Origin: Nocardia ignorata NBRC 108230
GTDB lineage: Bacteria > Actinomycetota > Actinomycetes > Mycobacteriales > Mycobacteriaceae
Length of the DNA stretch: 64,000 nucleotides
NCBI RefSeq assembly: GCF_001612905.1
Contig: NZ_BDBI01000024.1
Location: forward strand, 1 to 64,000
Reading direction: 5' to 3'
Under the pieces are notes generated by a model. That model was not told the origin of the DNA. It worked only from the letters and a program-made list of their open reading frames with translations, and searched no databases. This document shows positions 43,307 through 51,770 of this stretch, one piece after another. The position numbers were made by a program, and so were the translations under genes. Each line of letters opens with the position of its first letter. Position 1 is the first letter of the stretch.

Positions 43307-44146
43307 TCAGACCAGGTCGCGGCGCCGGACGACGACAACCGCGCAGGCGAGGAAGACCACCGGGTACACCGCCAACGCGACAACGGCTTGCGGCCAGTCG
43401 AGGAGGTCGAGCACCCCCGGCGTCGCCTCGCCCTGCAGTGTCCGTAGATCACCCGCCAGCGAACCCGCCACCGACCCGGGCAGGTAGTCCGTCACCGCAC
43501 CGGCACTGCCGAGCATGTCGCCGAAGAAGCGAAGCACGTTCTCCAGCACCAGTACCCACACCAGGCCGAGCCCGACCGCGAGGGACGGCCCGCGCGCCAA
43601 CAAGCCGATCAGCGCGCCGAGCAACGTCCACATGGTCAGAATCGCGACGCCACTGCCGATTCCGGCCAGCATCCGACCCACCGACGGGAGCACGAGCGGC
43701 TGGGATTCGGCCGAGGCGATGACGCACGCGACACCCAGATCGAGCCCGAACGCCACGAGTACGGCCACGACCGCCACCGCGAGCAGCGCGAACACCGTGC
43801 CCAGCAGGGCCGTGACGCGCCCTGGTCCCTGGGTGAACACCGTCTTCCAGGTGCCCCAGCCGTACCCGCTGCCGGTGGCGAGCGCACCGAGGATCAACAT
43901 CAGCGCGCCACCGAAAAGCACAGTGCCGCCGACGAATTCCTCCGGAACTGCCGTGGGCATCATCTGCGCGAGCACGTACTCGCGCGGCTGCCCCTCGGTG
44001 GCATCGGCGGCGCTGCCCGAGCTGTAGCCGATGTAGTTGAGCAGGTACATGAAGGTGAGGTTCAACGTCAGCCAGACCGCGAGCAGGCTCCACAACACGG
44101 GCCAGCGGCGCAGCCGAAGCACTTCCGCGCGAATGCTGTCGATCAT
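43307..44146 (-). CDS. ABC-2 type transporter permease
   Basis: A 279-residue protein with about six hydrophobic segments. It starts MIDSIRAEVLRLRRWPVLWSLLAVWLTLNLTFMYLL, and has the cytoplasmic-type motif SGYGWGTWKTVFTQGPGRVTAL common in ABC-2 permeases. Its start overlaps the ATPase stop by 4 nt (44143-44146), so the two form one exporter. The substrate is unknown; the same gene pairing often exports lipids, peptides or antibiotics. Confidence 0.9.
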   Translation of the reverse strand: MIDSIRAEVLRLRRWPVLWSLLAVWLTLNLTFMYLLNYIGYSSGSAADATEGQPREYVLAQMMPTAVPEEFVGGTVLFGGALMLILGALATGSGYGWGTWKTVFTQGPGRVTALLGTVFALLAVAVVAVLVAFGLDLGVACVIASAESQPLVLPSVGRMLAGIGSGVAILTMWTLLGALIGLLARGPSLAVGLGLVWVLVLENVLRFFGDMLGSAGAVTDYLPGSVAGSLAGDLRTLQGEATPGVLDLLDWPQAVVALAVYPVVFLACAVVVVRRRDLV

Positions 44147-45036
44147 GCGACGTTCTCCACATCCGGTGCGGTCATCTCGAAGTACGCTTCTTCCAGGGAA
44201 CGTTCCGTCGAACGCAATTCGTGTAGTTCGGCGCCCGCGTCGAGCACCGCGCGGGCGATGAGCGGCGCCGCGTCGGGGCCCGCTTCGACCCGGATGCCGG
44301 TCTGGGTCCGGGTGGCATCGCCGACGGCGACCCGGATCGCGTCGACGGCGGTCTGCACCGGCTGGGCCCGCACGAAAAGGGTGCTGCGTCCGCGCATTTC
44401 GGCGACGGTCGATTCGGCGATCAGTTTCCCGCCGTTGATCACCCCGACCCGGTCACAGATCTCCTGCACCTCGGCCAGTAGATGGCTCGACAGCAGAATC
44501 GTGTGCCCGTCGGCGGCGAGATCGCTGATGAGCGTGCGCATCTCGGCCATGCCGCCGGGGTCGAAACCGTTGGTGGGTTCGTCGAGAATCAGGAGTTCGG
44601 GGTTGCCGAGCAGGGCGCAGCCGACGCCGAGCCGTTGTTTCATGCCCTGGGAGTAGGTGCGGAATCGGTCGTCACCCCGACCGGCGAGGCCGACGCGGGC
44701 CAGTGCCTCGTCGACAGCCGAATCCGGGATGCGCCGATAGCGTGCCATGACGCGCAGATTGTCGCGTCCGGACAGATACGGATAGAAGCCGGGACTTTCG
44801 ATCAGGACCCCGATGTGCGCCAGTGACTCCGGATCACCGGGTGCTTTTCCGAGTACCCGTGCGGTTCCGCTGGTCGGTTCTATGAGGCCGACCAGCATTC
44901 GCAGTGTCGTCGTTTTGCCCGCGCCGTTCGGGCCGAGGAAACCATAGATCTCCCCGGCCCGAACGGTGAGGCCGACCTTGTCGACAGCGACTTTGTCGTC
45001 GTATCTCTTGGTCAAATTCTCCGTGACCACAATCAT
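44143..45036 (-). CDS. ABC transporter ATP-binding protein
   Basis: A 297-residue ATPase with Walker A GPNGAGKTTT, signature YSQGMKQRLGVGCALL, Walker B LLILDEPTNGFDPGG and the H-loop SSHLLAEV. The C-terminal extension resembles the DrrA/BcrA-type ABC-2 exporters. First gene of the minus-strand exporter/kinase operon; 45037-45115 (79 nt) should hold its promoter. Confidence 0.95.
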   Translation of the reverse strand: MIVVTENLTKRYDDKVAVDKVGLTVRAGEIYGFLGPNGAGKTTTLRMLVGLIEPTSGTARVLGKAPGDPESLAHIGVLIESPGFYPYLSGRDNLRVMARYRRIPDSAVDEALARVGLAGRGDDRFRTYSQGMKQRLGVGCALLGNPELLILDEPTNGFDPGGMAEMRTLISDLAADGHTILLSSHLLAEVQEICDRVGVINGGKLIAESTVAEMRGRSTLFVRAQPVQTAVDAIRVAVGDATRTQTGIRVEAGPDAAPLIARAVLDAGAELHELRSTERSLEEAYFEMTAPDVENVA

Positions 45037-45115
45037 GATCCAACCCTAGATTTCAGCTGGTCCCGGCACATCCCGCCGCAGAGTGATCACCGGTGGTAGC
45101 TCTCAGGAGTGACGG

Positions 45116-46315
45116 TCATTCCACCAGGTGGCCGAGCCGTGGCACGGCGACCTCGAATTCGGCGTGCATTTTGGCCACCTGCGTTTTGCCGACCACCGTC
45201 TTCATCATCAGATCGCGCACCTTGGTCGCCGCGAAACCGTCCCAGGACGAAATCGTGCCGATTTTCCAGGATGCCTTCTGCAATGCCTCCGCTTCGGGCC
45301 TGCGTGCCTTTTCGTACGACGACAGCGCCCGCGCCACCGCCGCGCCGTCACCCACATCGATGGAGCCGAGATGATTCGCCAGGGTGATCGCGTCGACGAT
45401 GCCTTCGCTGGCGCCGCGGCCGAGATTGGGGGTCACCGCATGCGCCGCGTCGCCGAGGAAGACGATGCGGCCCGAACTCCACGCGGGCATCGGGCCGAGC
45501 GCGCGCACATTGTGGTGCAGCATGACCTCCGGTGGCGTGGCCGCGATCAGATCGCGCACCGCGGCGGGGAACACCTCGAATCGGCGCAGCAGGTCGTCTT
45601 TGACCGTGCCGGTCGGTGTGTCGAGTTCCAGGGTCGGCCTGGCCAGACCCGCCACCCAGAAGACATTGTTGTTGCCGCAGTCCTTGATGGCGATGCGGTT
45701 GCCCCGCCCGAAGAGCAGCGTGAACATATTGCGCCCGAACGGCGGTACGTGATCGGCCACCGCGTGCACCAAACGGTAGCTGGCGGTGCGCAGTTCGACT
45801 TCGGGGAAGATCTGCTGCCGGGTCGCCGAGTTGATGCCGTCGGCGGCGACGAGCAGATCGGCCCGCTCCCGATGACCGTTGTCGAATGTCACGGTGACAC
45901 CCGAATCGTCCTGCGTGATGTCGATCGCCTTGTGGTTGAAGTTGATCGCGCCGAGATCCGGTGAGCCGGCGAGCGTGTCTATCACCTCCGCGCGCCGGAT
46001 CATCACCGGCATCGGCGCGTCGTAGCGCTGCGCCATCGCGGCCAGCGGCGCGTGGTAGAGCGGGGTGCCGTCCTGGTTGAAGAACTGCTGGCGGTGCACA
46101 TCGGCTCCGCGCGCCCGGATCTGTTCGGCCAGACCGAGTTCGGCGAAGGCCTTCATGCCCTTCACCCAGATCTGCAACGACGCGCCGACGGTGCCGAACG
46201 CGGGCGCCTGCTCGAACAGGGGCGCGTCGATCCCCACCCGGCGTAACGCGATACTGGTGCTGAGACCACCGATCCCGCCGCCGAGAATGATCACACGACC
46301 GTTCGCTGTACTCAT
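45116..46315 (-). CDS. FAD-dependent monooxygenase (group A flavoprotein hydroxylase)
   Basis: A 399-residue protein of the p-hydroxybenzoate/salicylate hydroxylase superfamily. It has an N-terminal dinucleotide motif GGGIGGLSTSIALRRVG, an internal DLLVAADGINSATRQ and the second FAD motif FLGDAAHAVTPNLGRGASEGIVDA. Such enzymes use NAD(P)H and O2 to hydroxylate or epoxidise. ATG 46315 overlaps the accC stop by 4 nt. It is the last gene of the 13-gene polyketide operon, so a tailoring step on the chain is likely. The acceptor cannot be predicted. Confidence 0.93.
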   Translation of the reverse strand: MSTANGRVIILGGGIGGLSTSIALRRVGIDAPLFEQAPAFGTVGASLQIWVKGMKAFAELGLAEQIRARGADVHRQQFFNQDGTPLYHAPLAAMAQRYDAPMPVMIRRAEVIDTLAGSPDLGAINFNHKAIDITQDDSGVTVTFDNGHRERADLLVAADGINSATRQQIFPEVELRTASYRLVHAVADHVPPFGRNMFTLLFGRGNRIAIKDCGNNNVFWVAGLARPTLELDTPTGTVKDDLLRRFEVFPAAVRDLIAATPPEVMLHHNVRALGPMPAWSSGRIVFLGDAAHAVTPNLGRGASEGIVDAITLANHLGSIDVGDGAAVARALSSYEKARRPEAEALQKASWKIGTISSWDGFAATKVRDLMMKTVVGKTQVAKMHAEFEVAVPRLGHLVE

Positions 46316-47703
46316 GGGTGCTCCAACCGGGTGCGCTGGGTGGTGGCGACGAGATCGAGATCGAAATCGCCGGAACGGAATTCGGGTCGCGACAGGATGT
46401 CGGTGTGGAAGCTCGCGCTGGTGGTGAGGCCGTGGCCCTCCAGCACGAGCTCGTCGAGAGCGCGGATCATCCGGTCGATCGCGGCGGGTCGATCCGCGGC
46501 CCAGACGATGACCTTCGCCAGTAGCGCGTCGTAATACGGCGACACCGTCACCCCCGGCTCGAGGTGGCTGTCGACCCGCACCCAGGGCCCGGCAGGCGGG
46601 CGATAACGGGTGACCCGCCCGGTCGTCGGTGCGAAATCGCGCGCCGGATCCTCGGCGTTGATCCGGCATTCGATCGCGTGCCCACGTACGACGACGTCGG
46701 ATTGCCCGAAGCTCAGGGGTTGTCCCTGGGCGATCCGCAGTTGCTCGGCGACCAGGTCGATCGCGCACACCATTTCGGTGACCGGATGCTCCACCTGCAG
46801 GCGCGCGTTCATTTCCATGAACCAGAAGCCACCGTCACGGTCGAGCAGGAACTCCATCGTCCCGGCCCCTTCGTACCCGACCGAGCGAGCGCCCGCGACG
46901 GCGGCGGCGCCGATCGCCGCCCGGGTGGCGTCGTCGAGTGCGGGCGACGGTGATTCCTCGAGCAACTTCTGATGCCGGCGCTGCACCGAGCAGTCACGTT
47001 CCCCGAGATGCACGATATTGCCGTGGCGGTCGCCGAGGATCTGCACCTCGATATGGCGGGCGCCCTCGAGGTAGCGCTCGATGTAGAGGCTGCCGTCACC
47101 GAAGGCGAGGGCGGCCTCGGTCTGGGTGCGGCGGTAGGCGTCCTCGATCTCGGCGCGCTCGCGGACCACCCGCATACCGCGGCCACCGCCACCGGCCGCC
47201 GCCTTGAGGATCACCGGGTAACCGATCTCCTCGGCGACCCGTTCGGCCTCTTCGGCACCGGTCAGCACCGACGTGGTCCCCGGCAGCAGTGGCAGACCGG
47301 CCGCGCTCATCAGCGCCCGGGTCACCGCCTTGTCGGCCAGCGCGGTCATCGTCTCCGGCGACGGCCCGACGAAGATCAGGTTCTCCTCGGCGCACACCGA
47401 GGCGAAATCCGCGTTCTCCGAGAGGAATCCGTAGCCGGGGTGGACCGCGTCGGCACCTGTGCGCAGAGCCGCGCCGATGACGTTGGGGATGTTGAGGTAG
47501 CTGCGACCGGGCTCCGGCGGGCCGATGCACACCGCGTCGTCGGCCAGTTGCATGGCGATCGAATCGGCGTCGGCGGTCGAATACACCACCACGCTGCGCA
47601 ATTCGAGTTCCCGGCAGGCCCGCACCACGCGCAGCGCGATCTCACCCCGGTTGGCGACCAGAACCGTCTTGATCGGCCGTTCGGGATCGGTCACCGGGCT
47701 CAT
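46312..47703 (-). CDS. accC: Acetyl-CoA carboxylase, biotin carboxylase subunit
   Basis: A 463-residue ATP-grasp enzyme that carboxylates biotin. It has the N-terminal KTVLVANRGEIALRVVRACRELE, HPGYGFLSENADFA, the glycine-rich AAAGGGGRGMRVV, the ERDCSVQRRHQKLLEESPSP block and the catalytic EMNARLQVEHPVTE. It is a stand-alone subunit, unlike the usual actinobacterial AccA proteins, which fuse biotin carboxylase to the biotin carrier. It overlaps accB and the monooxygenase gene by 4 nt each. Role: local malonyl-CoA supply. Confidence 0.96.
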   Translation of the reverse strand: MSPVTDPERPIKTVLVANRGEIALRVVRACRELELRSVVVYSTADADSIAMQLADDAVCIGPPEPGRSYLNIPNVIGAALRTGADAVHPGYGFLSENADFASVCAEENLIFVGPSPETMTALADKAVTRALMSAAGLPLLPGTTSVLTGAEEAERVAEEIGYPVILKAAAGGGGRGMRVVRERAEIEDAYRRTQTEAALAFGDGSLYIERYLEGARHIEVQILGDRHGNIVHLGERDCSVQRRHQKLLEESPSPALDDATRAAIGAAAVAGARSVGYEGAGTMEFLLDRDGGFWFMEMNARLQVEHPVTEMVCAIDLVAEQLRIAQGQPLSFGQSDVVVRGHAIECRINAEDPARDFAPTTGRVTRYRPPAGPWVRVDSHLEPGVTVSPYYDALLAKVIVWAADRPAAIDRMIRALDELVLEGHGLTTSASFHTDILSRPEFRSGDFDLDLVATTQRTRLEHP

Positions 47704-48170
47704 GACGCGATCTCCATCGGGGCCGACTCGTCGGGCTCGAGCAGGATCAGCTGCTGGCCGTACTCGACGACGTCACCGTCTTCGGGCAGGATCCGCACCA
47801 CCCGTCCCGGACCGGGTGCGGTGATGCGGTTCATCAGCTTCATCGCTTCGACGATCGCGACCACCTGCCCCTCCGCCACGAAGTCGCCGGGGGAGACGAA
47901 CGGGTCGGCTCCGGGCTCAGGGCTGCGGAAGAAGTGCCCGACCAGGGGCGACTCGATCGCGACGGCGCCGGATTCCGGCGCCGGGCTCACCGCTTCGACG
48001 GTGACGACCGGGACCGGCGCCGCGGTCACGCTCGACGGACCGTCCGGCCATTCCATCTCCAGGTCGAATTCGCCCGCCCGCACGCGCAGCCGGCGCGGCC
48101 GGGGGTTCAGGTCGGCGACCAGGCCCCGCACCTCATCGATCATGTGGCTCAACGATTTGTCTGTGGTCAT
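47700..48170 (-). CDS. accB: Biotin carboxyl carrier protein
   Basis: A 156-residue carrier. A short N-terminal helix region (SLSHMIDEVRGLVADLN) is followed by a linker and a biotinyl domain with the modified lysine in VEAMKLMN. An IESPLVGHFFRSPEPGADPFVSPGD segment is typical of E. coli-type AccB. ATG 48170 was chosen because it begins the conserved part. It sits 20 nt after accDA and overlaps accC by 4 nt. Confidence 0.95.
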   Translation of the reverse strand: MTTDKSLSHMIDEVRGLVADLNPRPRRLRVRAGEFDLEMEWPDGPSSVTAAPVPVVTVEAVSPAPESGAVAIESPLVGHFFRSPEPGADPFVSPGDFVAEGQVVAIVEAMKLMNRITAPGPGRVVRILPEDGDVVEYGQQLILLEPDESAPMEIAS

Positions 48171-48190
48171 CGGTATGTCTCCCAGGTGTG

Positions 48191-49861
48191 TCACGAGCCG
48201 AACTTCCGGAACTTGCGGTACCTGGCCTCGATCAGGTCGGGGCCGGGCACGGTGGACAGCGCGGTGAGCGCGTTCGACAGGGCCGCGCGTAGATCGCCCG
48301 CCATCCGCACGATGTCGGGTCCGCCCTCGGCGTCCTCGGGGATGACCCCGTCGACCACGCCGAGCGACAGCAGGTCCGCCGCGGTGAGTTTCAGCGCTTC
48401 GGCGGCCGTGCCCGCCGCCGCGCGGTCGCCCCAGAGGATCGCGGCGCACCCCTCCGGGCTGATGACGGAGTAGTAGGAGTTCTCGAACATCAGCACGGTG
48501 TCGGCGACGCCGAGCGCCAGCGCCCCACCGCTGCCGCCCTCGCCGGTGACCACGGTGACGATCGGCACCGGGAGCCTGCTCGATTCCATGATGGCGCGCG
48601 CGATGGCGCCCGCCTGCCCGCGTTCCTCCGCACCGACGCCGGGATAGGCGCCCGGTGTATCGATCAGGGTGACGATCGGCATCCCGAATTTCGCCGCGTG
48701 ACGCATCAGCCGCAACGCCTTGCGATATCCCTCGGGTTCGGGCATACCGAAGTTCCTGGCGATGGATTCCCTGGTGTCGCTGCCCTTTTCGTGGCCGATC
48801 AGCATGACCGCGCGACCACCGAGGGTGGCGAGTCCGCCGACGAGAGCCGAGCTGTCGGCGAACATGCGATCACCGCGCAATTCGACGAAGGTGTCGAAGG
48901 CGACCGCCGCGAAACTCAGCGTGGTCGGGCGGGCCTGATCACGCGCGACCTTCACCACTTTCGCCGCCGGGCGCGGGGACACCTGCGCGGAGTCGGTGAC
49001 GGTGACCGGTGGGAGCAGCGGGCCCAGCGGAGTGTCGGGTGCGTGCGCGGCGAGGACTTTCGCCAGATACGCGCGCAGCTGCGCGCGCGGGACCACCGCG
49101 TCGATCAGCCCGTGTGCCAGGAGGAATTCGGCGGTCTGGAAGCCGGGTGGCAGATCCTCGCCGATGGTCTGGCTGATCACGCCCGGCCCGGCGAACCCGA
49201 TCAGCGCGCCGGGCTCGGCGACGAGCACATCACCGAGCATGGCGAACGAGGCGGTGACACCGCCGAAGGTGGGGTCGGTGAGCAGGCACACCACGAGCAG
49301 CCCGGCCTCGTGCAGACGGCCGATCGCCTGGCTCGTCTTGGCCATCTGCATCAGCGACAGGCTGCCCTCCTGCATCCGCGCGCCACCCGAGGCGCAGCAC
49401 AGCAGTAGCGGAAGCCGTTGGGCGAGTGCGAGTTCGGCGGCGCGGGTGATGACCTCGCCGACGGCCGAACCCATCGAGCCGCCCATGAAGCCGAATTCCA
49501 TCGCCGCGACGACCAGACGCCTGCCGTCGAGGGTGCCTAGACCGAACACGGCGGCGTCGTATTCGCCGGTCTTGGCGCGGGCCTGCGCGAGCCGTTGCCG
49601 GTAGGACTTGTGGTCACGGAAATCGAGCACGTCGCGCGTTTCGATGTCGTCGTAACTGCCCGGGGTCCAGGAGTTCTCGTCGAGCAGCAGGGCCAGCCGC
49701 CGGTGCGCGCCGATGCGCAGATGGTGGCCGCAGCGGGTGCAGACCCGCAGGTTGCGTTCCAGCTGGGGTTTGTACTGGTATTCGGCGCAGGACGGGCATT
49801 TGGTCCAGGTGATGTCCTGGTCGGTGCCCTGCCTGCCGATGGTGTCGATCACTTCGGTCAT
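48191..49861 (-). CDS. accDA: Fused acetyl-CoA carboxylase carboxyltransferase beta-alpha (AccDA)
   Basis: A 556-residue fusion. The N-terminal half is AccD-like: a zinc ribbon (CPSC...CTRCGHH), then GLGTLDGRRLVVAAMEFGFMGGSMGSAVGE and the CASGGARMQEG motif. The C-terminal half is AccA-like: FVELRGDRMFADSSALVGGLA, TLIDTPGAYPGVGAEERGQAGAIARAI and the GEGGSGGALALGVADTVLMFE oxyanion motif. It transfers CO2 from carboxybiotin to acetyl-CoA. A fused AccDA with separate accB and accC is not the standard actinobacterial carboxylase, which supports a dedicated pathway-specific complex. It overlaps the hydrolase gene by 4 nt. Confidence 0.96.
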   Translation of the reverse strand: MTEVIDTIGRQGTDQDITWTKCPSCAEYQYKPQLERNLRVCTRCGHHLRIGAHRRLALLLDENSWTPGSYDDIETRDVLDFRDHKSYRQRLAQARAKTGEYDAAVFGLGTLDGRRLVVAAMEFGFMGGSMGSAVGEVITRAAELALAQRLPLLLCCASGGARMQEGSLSLMQMAKTSQAIGRLHEAGLLVVCLLTDPTFGGVTASFAMLGDVLVAEPGALIGFAGPGVISQTIGEDLPPGFQTAEFLLAHGLIDAVVPRAQLRAYLAKVLAAHAPDTPLGPLLPPVTVTDSAQVSPRPAAKVVKVARDQARPTTLSFAAVAFDTFVELRGDRMFADSSALVGGLATLGGRAVMLIGHEKGSDTRESIARNFGMPEPEGYRKALRLMRHAAKFGMPIVTLIDTPGAYPGVGAEERGQAGAIARAIMESSRLPVPIVTVVTGEGGSGGALALGVADTVLMFENSYYSVISPEGCAAILWGDRAAAGTAAEALKLTAADLLSLGVVDGVIPEDAEGGPDIVRMAGDLRAALSNALTALSTVPGPDLIEARYRKFRKFGS

Positions 49862-50646
49862 CGGAACTCTCCGTTCGGCTCTGACTTGTCGATCTGTTCG
49901 GCCAGGAACGCCCGCAGCGCGTCGGCGACGGTGCCGGGCGCTTCCGCGTGCACGGCATGGCCGGTACCGGGCACGAACACGTGCGAGCCGTCGGCGAGCA
50001 GCCCCAGCGCGCGCCGCACGTGTTCGTCGGTCATGAGCGCGCCGGTGCGCTCGTCGCCCTGGACGAGCAACACCGGACACCGCAGTCGCGACATCAGCTC
50101 GTCGGGGTCTTGTTCGCGCTGGTTGCGCCCCTCCACCCAGCGTTGATTCAGCTCCGGATCGGCCATGCGCAGCGACACCGCGATCGAACGCATCGCTTGG
50201 TTGGGGACCGCGTAGCCGAGCATCGCCGCGCGCTGGGACTCGGTGAGCCGGTACAGCGCCGAGTCGACGATCACCACCGCCCGCACCAGATCGGGGCGGG
50301 CGGCGGCGACCATGGCGGCGATCCAGCCGCCCATCGAATGCCCGAACAGCACCACCGGCGCGCCGATGCGCTCGGTGACGAACTGCTCGACATCGGCGGC
50401 GAAGTCGGCCAGCGCGTAATGACCAGCCACCCAGTCGGATCGGCCGTGCCCACGCAGATCCGGTGCGTAGACGTCCCAGCCGGGGCCGAGCGAGCGGACG
50501 AGCGGCCGGAAGGTCTGCCACCGCGCGCCCAACCCGTGCAGCATGCACAGCGACGGCCTGATGTCACCACTGACGTGGGCGTATTCGAGCGTCGCCGCAC
50601 TCGTGCGAAACCGGCCCGTCTCGATCGGGCCCACGGCAGGGCGCAT
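49858..50646 (-). CDS. Alpha/beta hydrolase
   Basis: A 262-residue single-domain hydrolase. It has the oxyanion region MLHGLGARWQ, DLRGHGRSD, the nucleophile elbow GHSMGGW, an acid in LLVQGDERTG and a catalytic histidine in GTGHAVH. It is embedded in the polyketide operon (4-nt gap from the KAS III gene, 4-nt overlap with accDA). It could act as a discrete thioesterase that releases the acyl chain from the ACP. Editing or ester hydrolysis are alternatives. Confidence 0.92.
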   Translation of the reverse strand: MRPAVGPIETGRFRTSAATLEYAHVSGDIRPSLCMLHGLGARWQTFRPLVRSLGPGWDVYAPDLRGHGRSDWVAGHYALADFAADVEQFVTERIGAPVVLFGHSMGGWIAAMVAAARPDLVRAVVIVDSALYRLTESQRAAMLGYAVPNQAMRSIAVSLRMADPELNQRWVEGRNQREQDPDELMSRLRCPVLLVQGDERTGALMTDEHVRRALGLLADGSHVFVPGTGHAVHAEAPGTVADALRAFLAEQIDKSEPNGEFR

Positions 50647-50649
50647 CCC

Positions 50650-51741
50650 TCAGCCCGCCCAGACCAGGGTCATCCCGGCGTACTTCCACTTGCTCGTCTC
50701 GATGGCAAGCAGCAAGACGTTGTCGCCCGTCCGCAACCGGCCCGCGCGCGCTGCCTCGTCCAGGGCGAGGGGAACAGCGGCCGAACCGGTGGCGCCGACC
50801 CGTTCGATGTTCTCGTAGATCTTGTCGCGCAGGGCCAGCCACTCGTCGGTGAGCAGACCGGCCGCCTCCAGCTCACTGGTCATGTAGCCGGCGTTGCCCT
50901 CGGGGACGACCCACAGGGCGATGTCCTCGGCCTTCACTCCGCTGATCTCGAGCATCTCGCGCAGCGAGCGGGTGATCATGTGCGGGATGAACTTTCCCGA
51001 TTCCACGACGTCGACCTTCAGCTCCATCAGGCGCTTGGCCAGCACCTGCTTGTGCAGTGGGGCGTGCGTCGACCCGCCGATCACCTGCATGCCCGGCTTC
51101 TTGGTGCCGCCCATCGTGACGATCGAGGAACCGAGTACCCCGGCCCGGGTCTGCGGGTCGGCCGGTTCGGCGCGCAGCACGAGCGCACCCGCACCGTCGC
51201 CGAAGGTGTAGGCCACCAGCCGATCCCGCATGCGGATCCGCTCCGGGTCGATGCCGCGATACATCGGGACGAGCAGGGGCGAGATGGCCTCGCTGCCGAT
51301 CACCAGGGCGGTCCGGTGCGTGCCGCGCTCGAGATAGCCGCGCGCCACATCGGCGGCCTCCACGAAACCCGCACAGCCGGAACGGACTTCGATGGTGGTG
51401 CATTCGGCGATCCCGAGGTGTTCCTGCACGAACGTCACCGCGGGCGGCAGCAGGTATTCGGGGCTGGCCGTCGACATGACGATCAGATCCACCTCACCCG
51501 CCTCGATGCCCGCCCGCTCGAGCGCTGCGGTCGCGGCGCCCGCGGCCATCTGGGAGTTGGTCACCAGGTGTTCGCCGGTGTCGGGGTCGATCATCCAGTG
51601 CCGTTCCTTGACCTGGATGCCCTCGAGAATGTCTTCGGGTACGGGACCGAGCAGTGCTTCGATCTGCTTGTTGTCGATCGGGTCGCCGTGCAGGTAACTG
51701 CCCGTGCCGACCACCTGGGCCGTGAATTCCGGTGTTGCCAT
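50650..51741 (-). CDS. KAS III-like ketosynthase homologue lacking catalytic His and Asn
   Basis: A 363-residue thiolase-fold protein of the FabH family. The nucleophile Cys123 is intact (EVRSGCAGF), and the fold motifs DRLVAYTFGDGAGALVL and AAVPLALDEA are present. The usual catalytic His of the PHQAN motif is Glu281 (VVPEGNAG), and the Asn of GNTSAAS is Ala317 (VGATGSAA). Without them decarboxylative condensation is unlikely. Cys-retaining homologues can act as acyltransferases or ester-forming enzymes, so a role in starter transfer or chain release is my inference. It lies 29 nt after the KS-CLF gene. Confidence 0.9.
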   Translation of the reverse strand: MATPEFTAQVVGTGSYLHGDPIDNKQIEALLGPVPEDILEGIQVKERHWMIDPDTGEHLVTNSQMAAGAATAALERAGIEAGEVDLIVMSTASPEYLLPPAVTFVQEHLGIAECTTIEVRSGCAGFVEAADVARGYLERGTHRTALVIGSEAISPLLVPMYRGIDPERIRMRDRLVAYTFGDGAGALVLRAEPADPQTRAGVLGSSIVTMGGTKKPGMQVIGGSTHAPLHKQVLAKRLMELKVDVVESGKFIPHMITRSLREMLEISGVKAEDIALWVVPEGNAGYMTSELEAAGLLTDEWLALRDKIYENIERVGATGSAAVPLALDEAARAGRLRTGDNVLLLAIETSKWKYAGMTLVWAG

Positions 51742-51770
51742 AACGCTTGTCGTCCTTTGTGTTCGGATGC

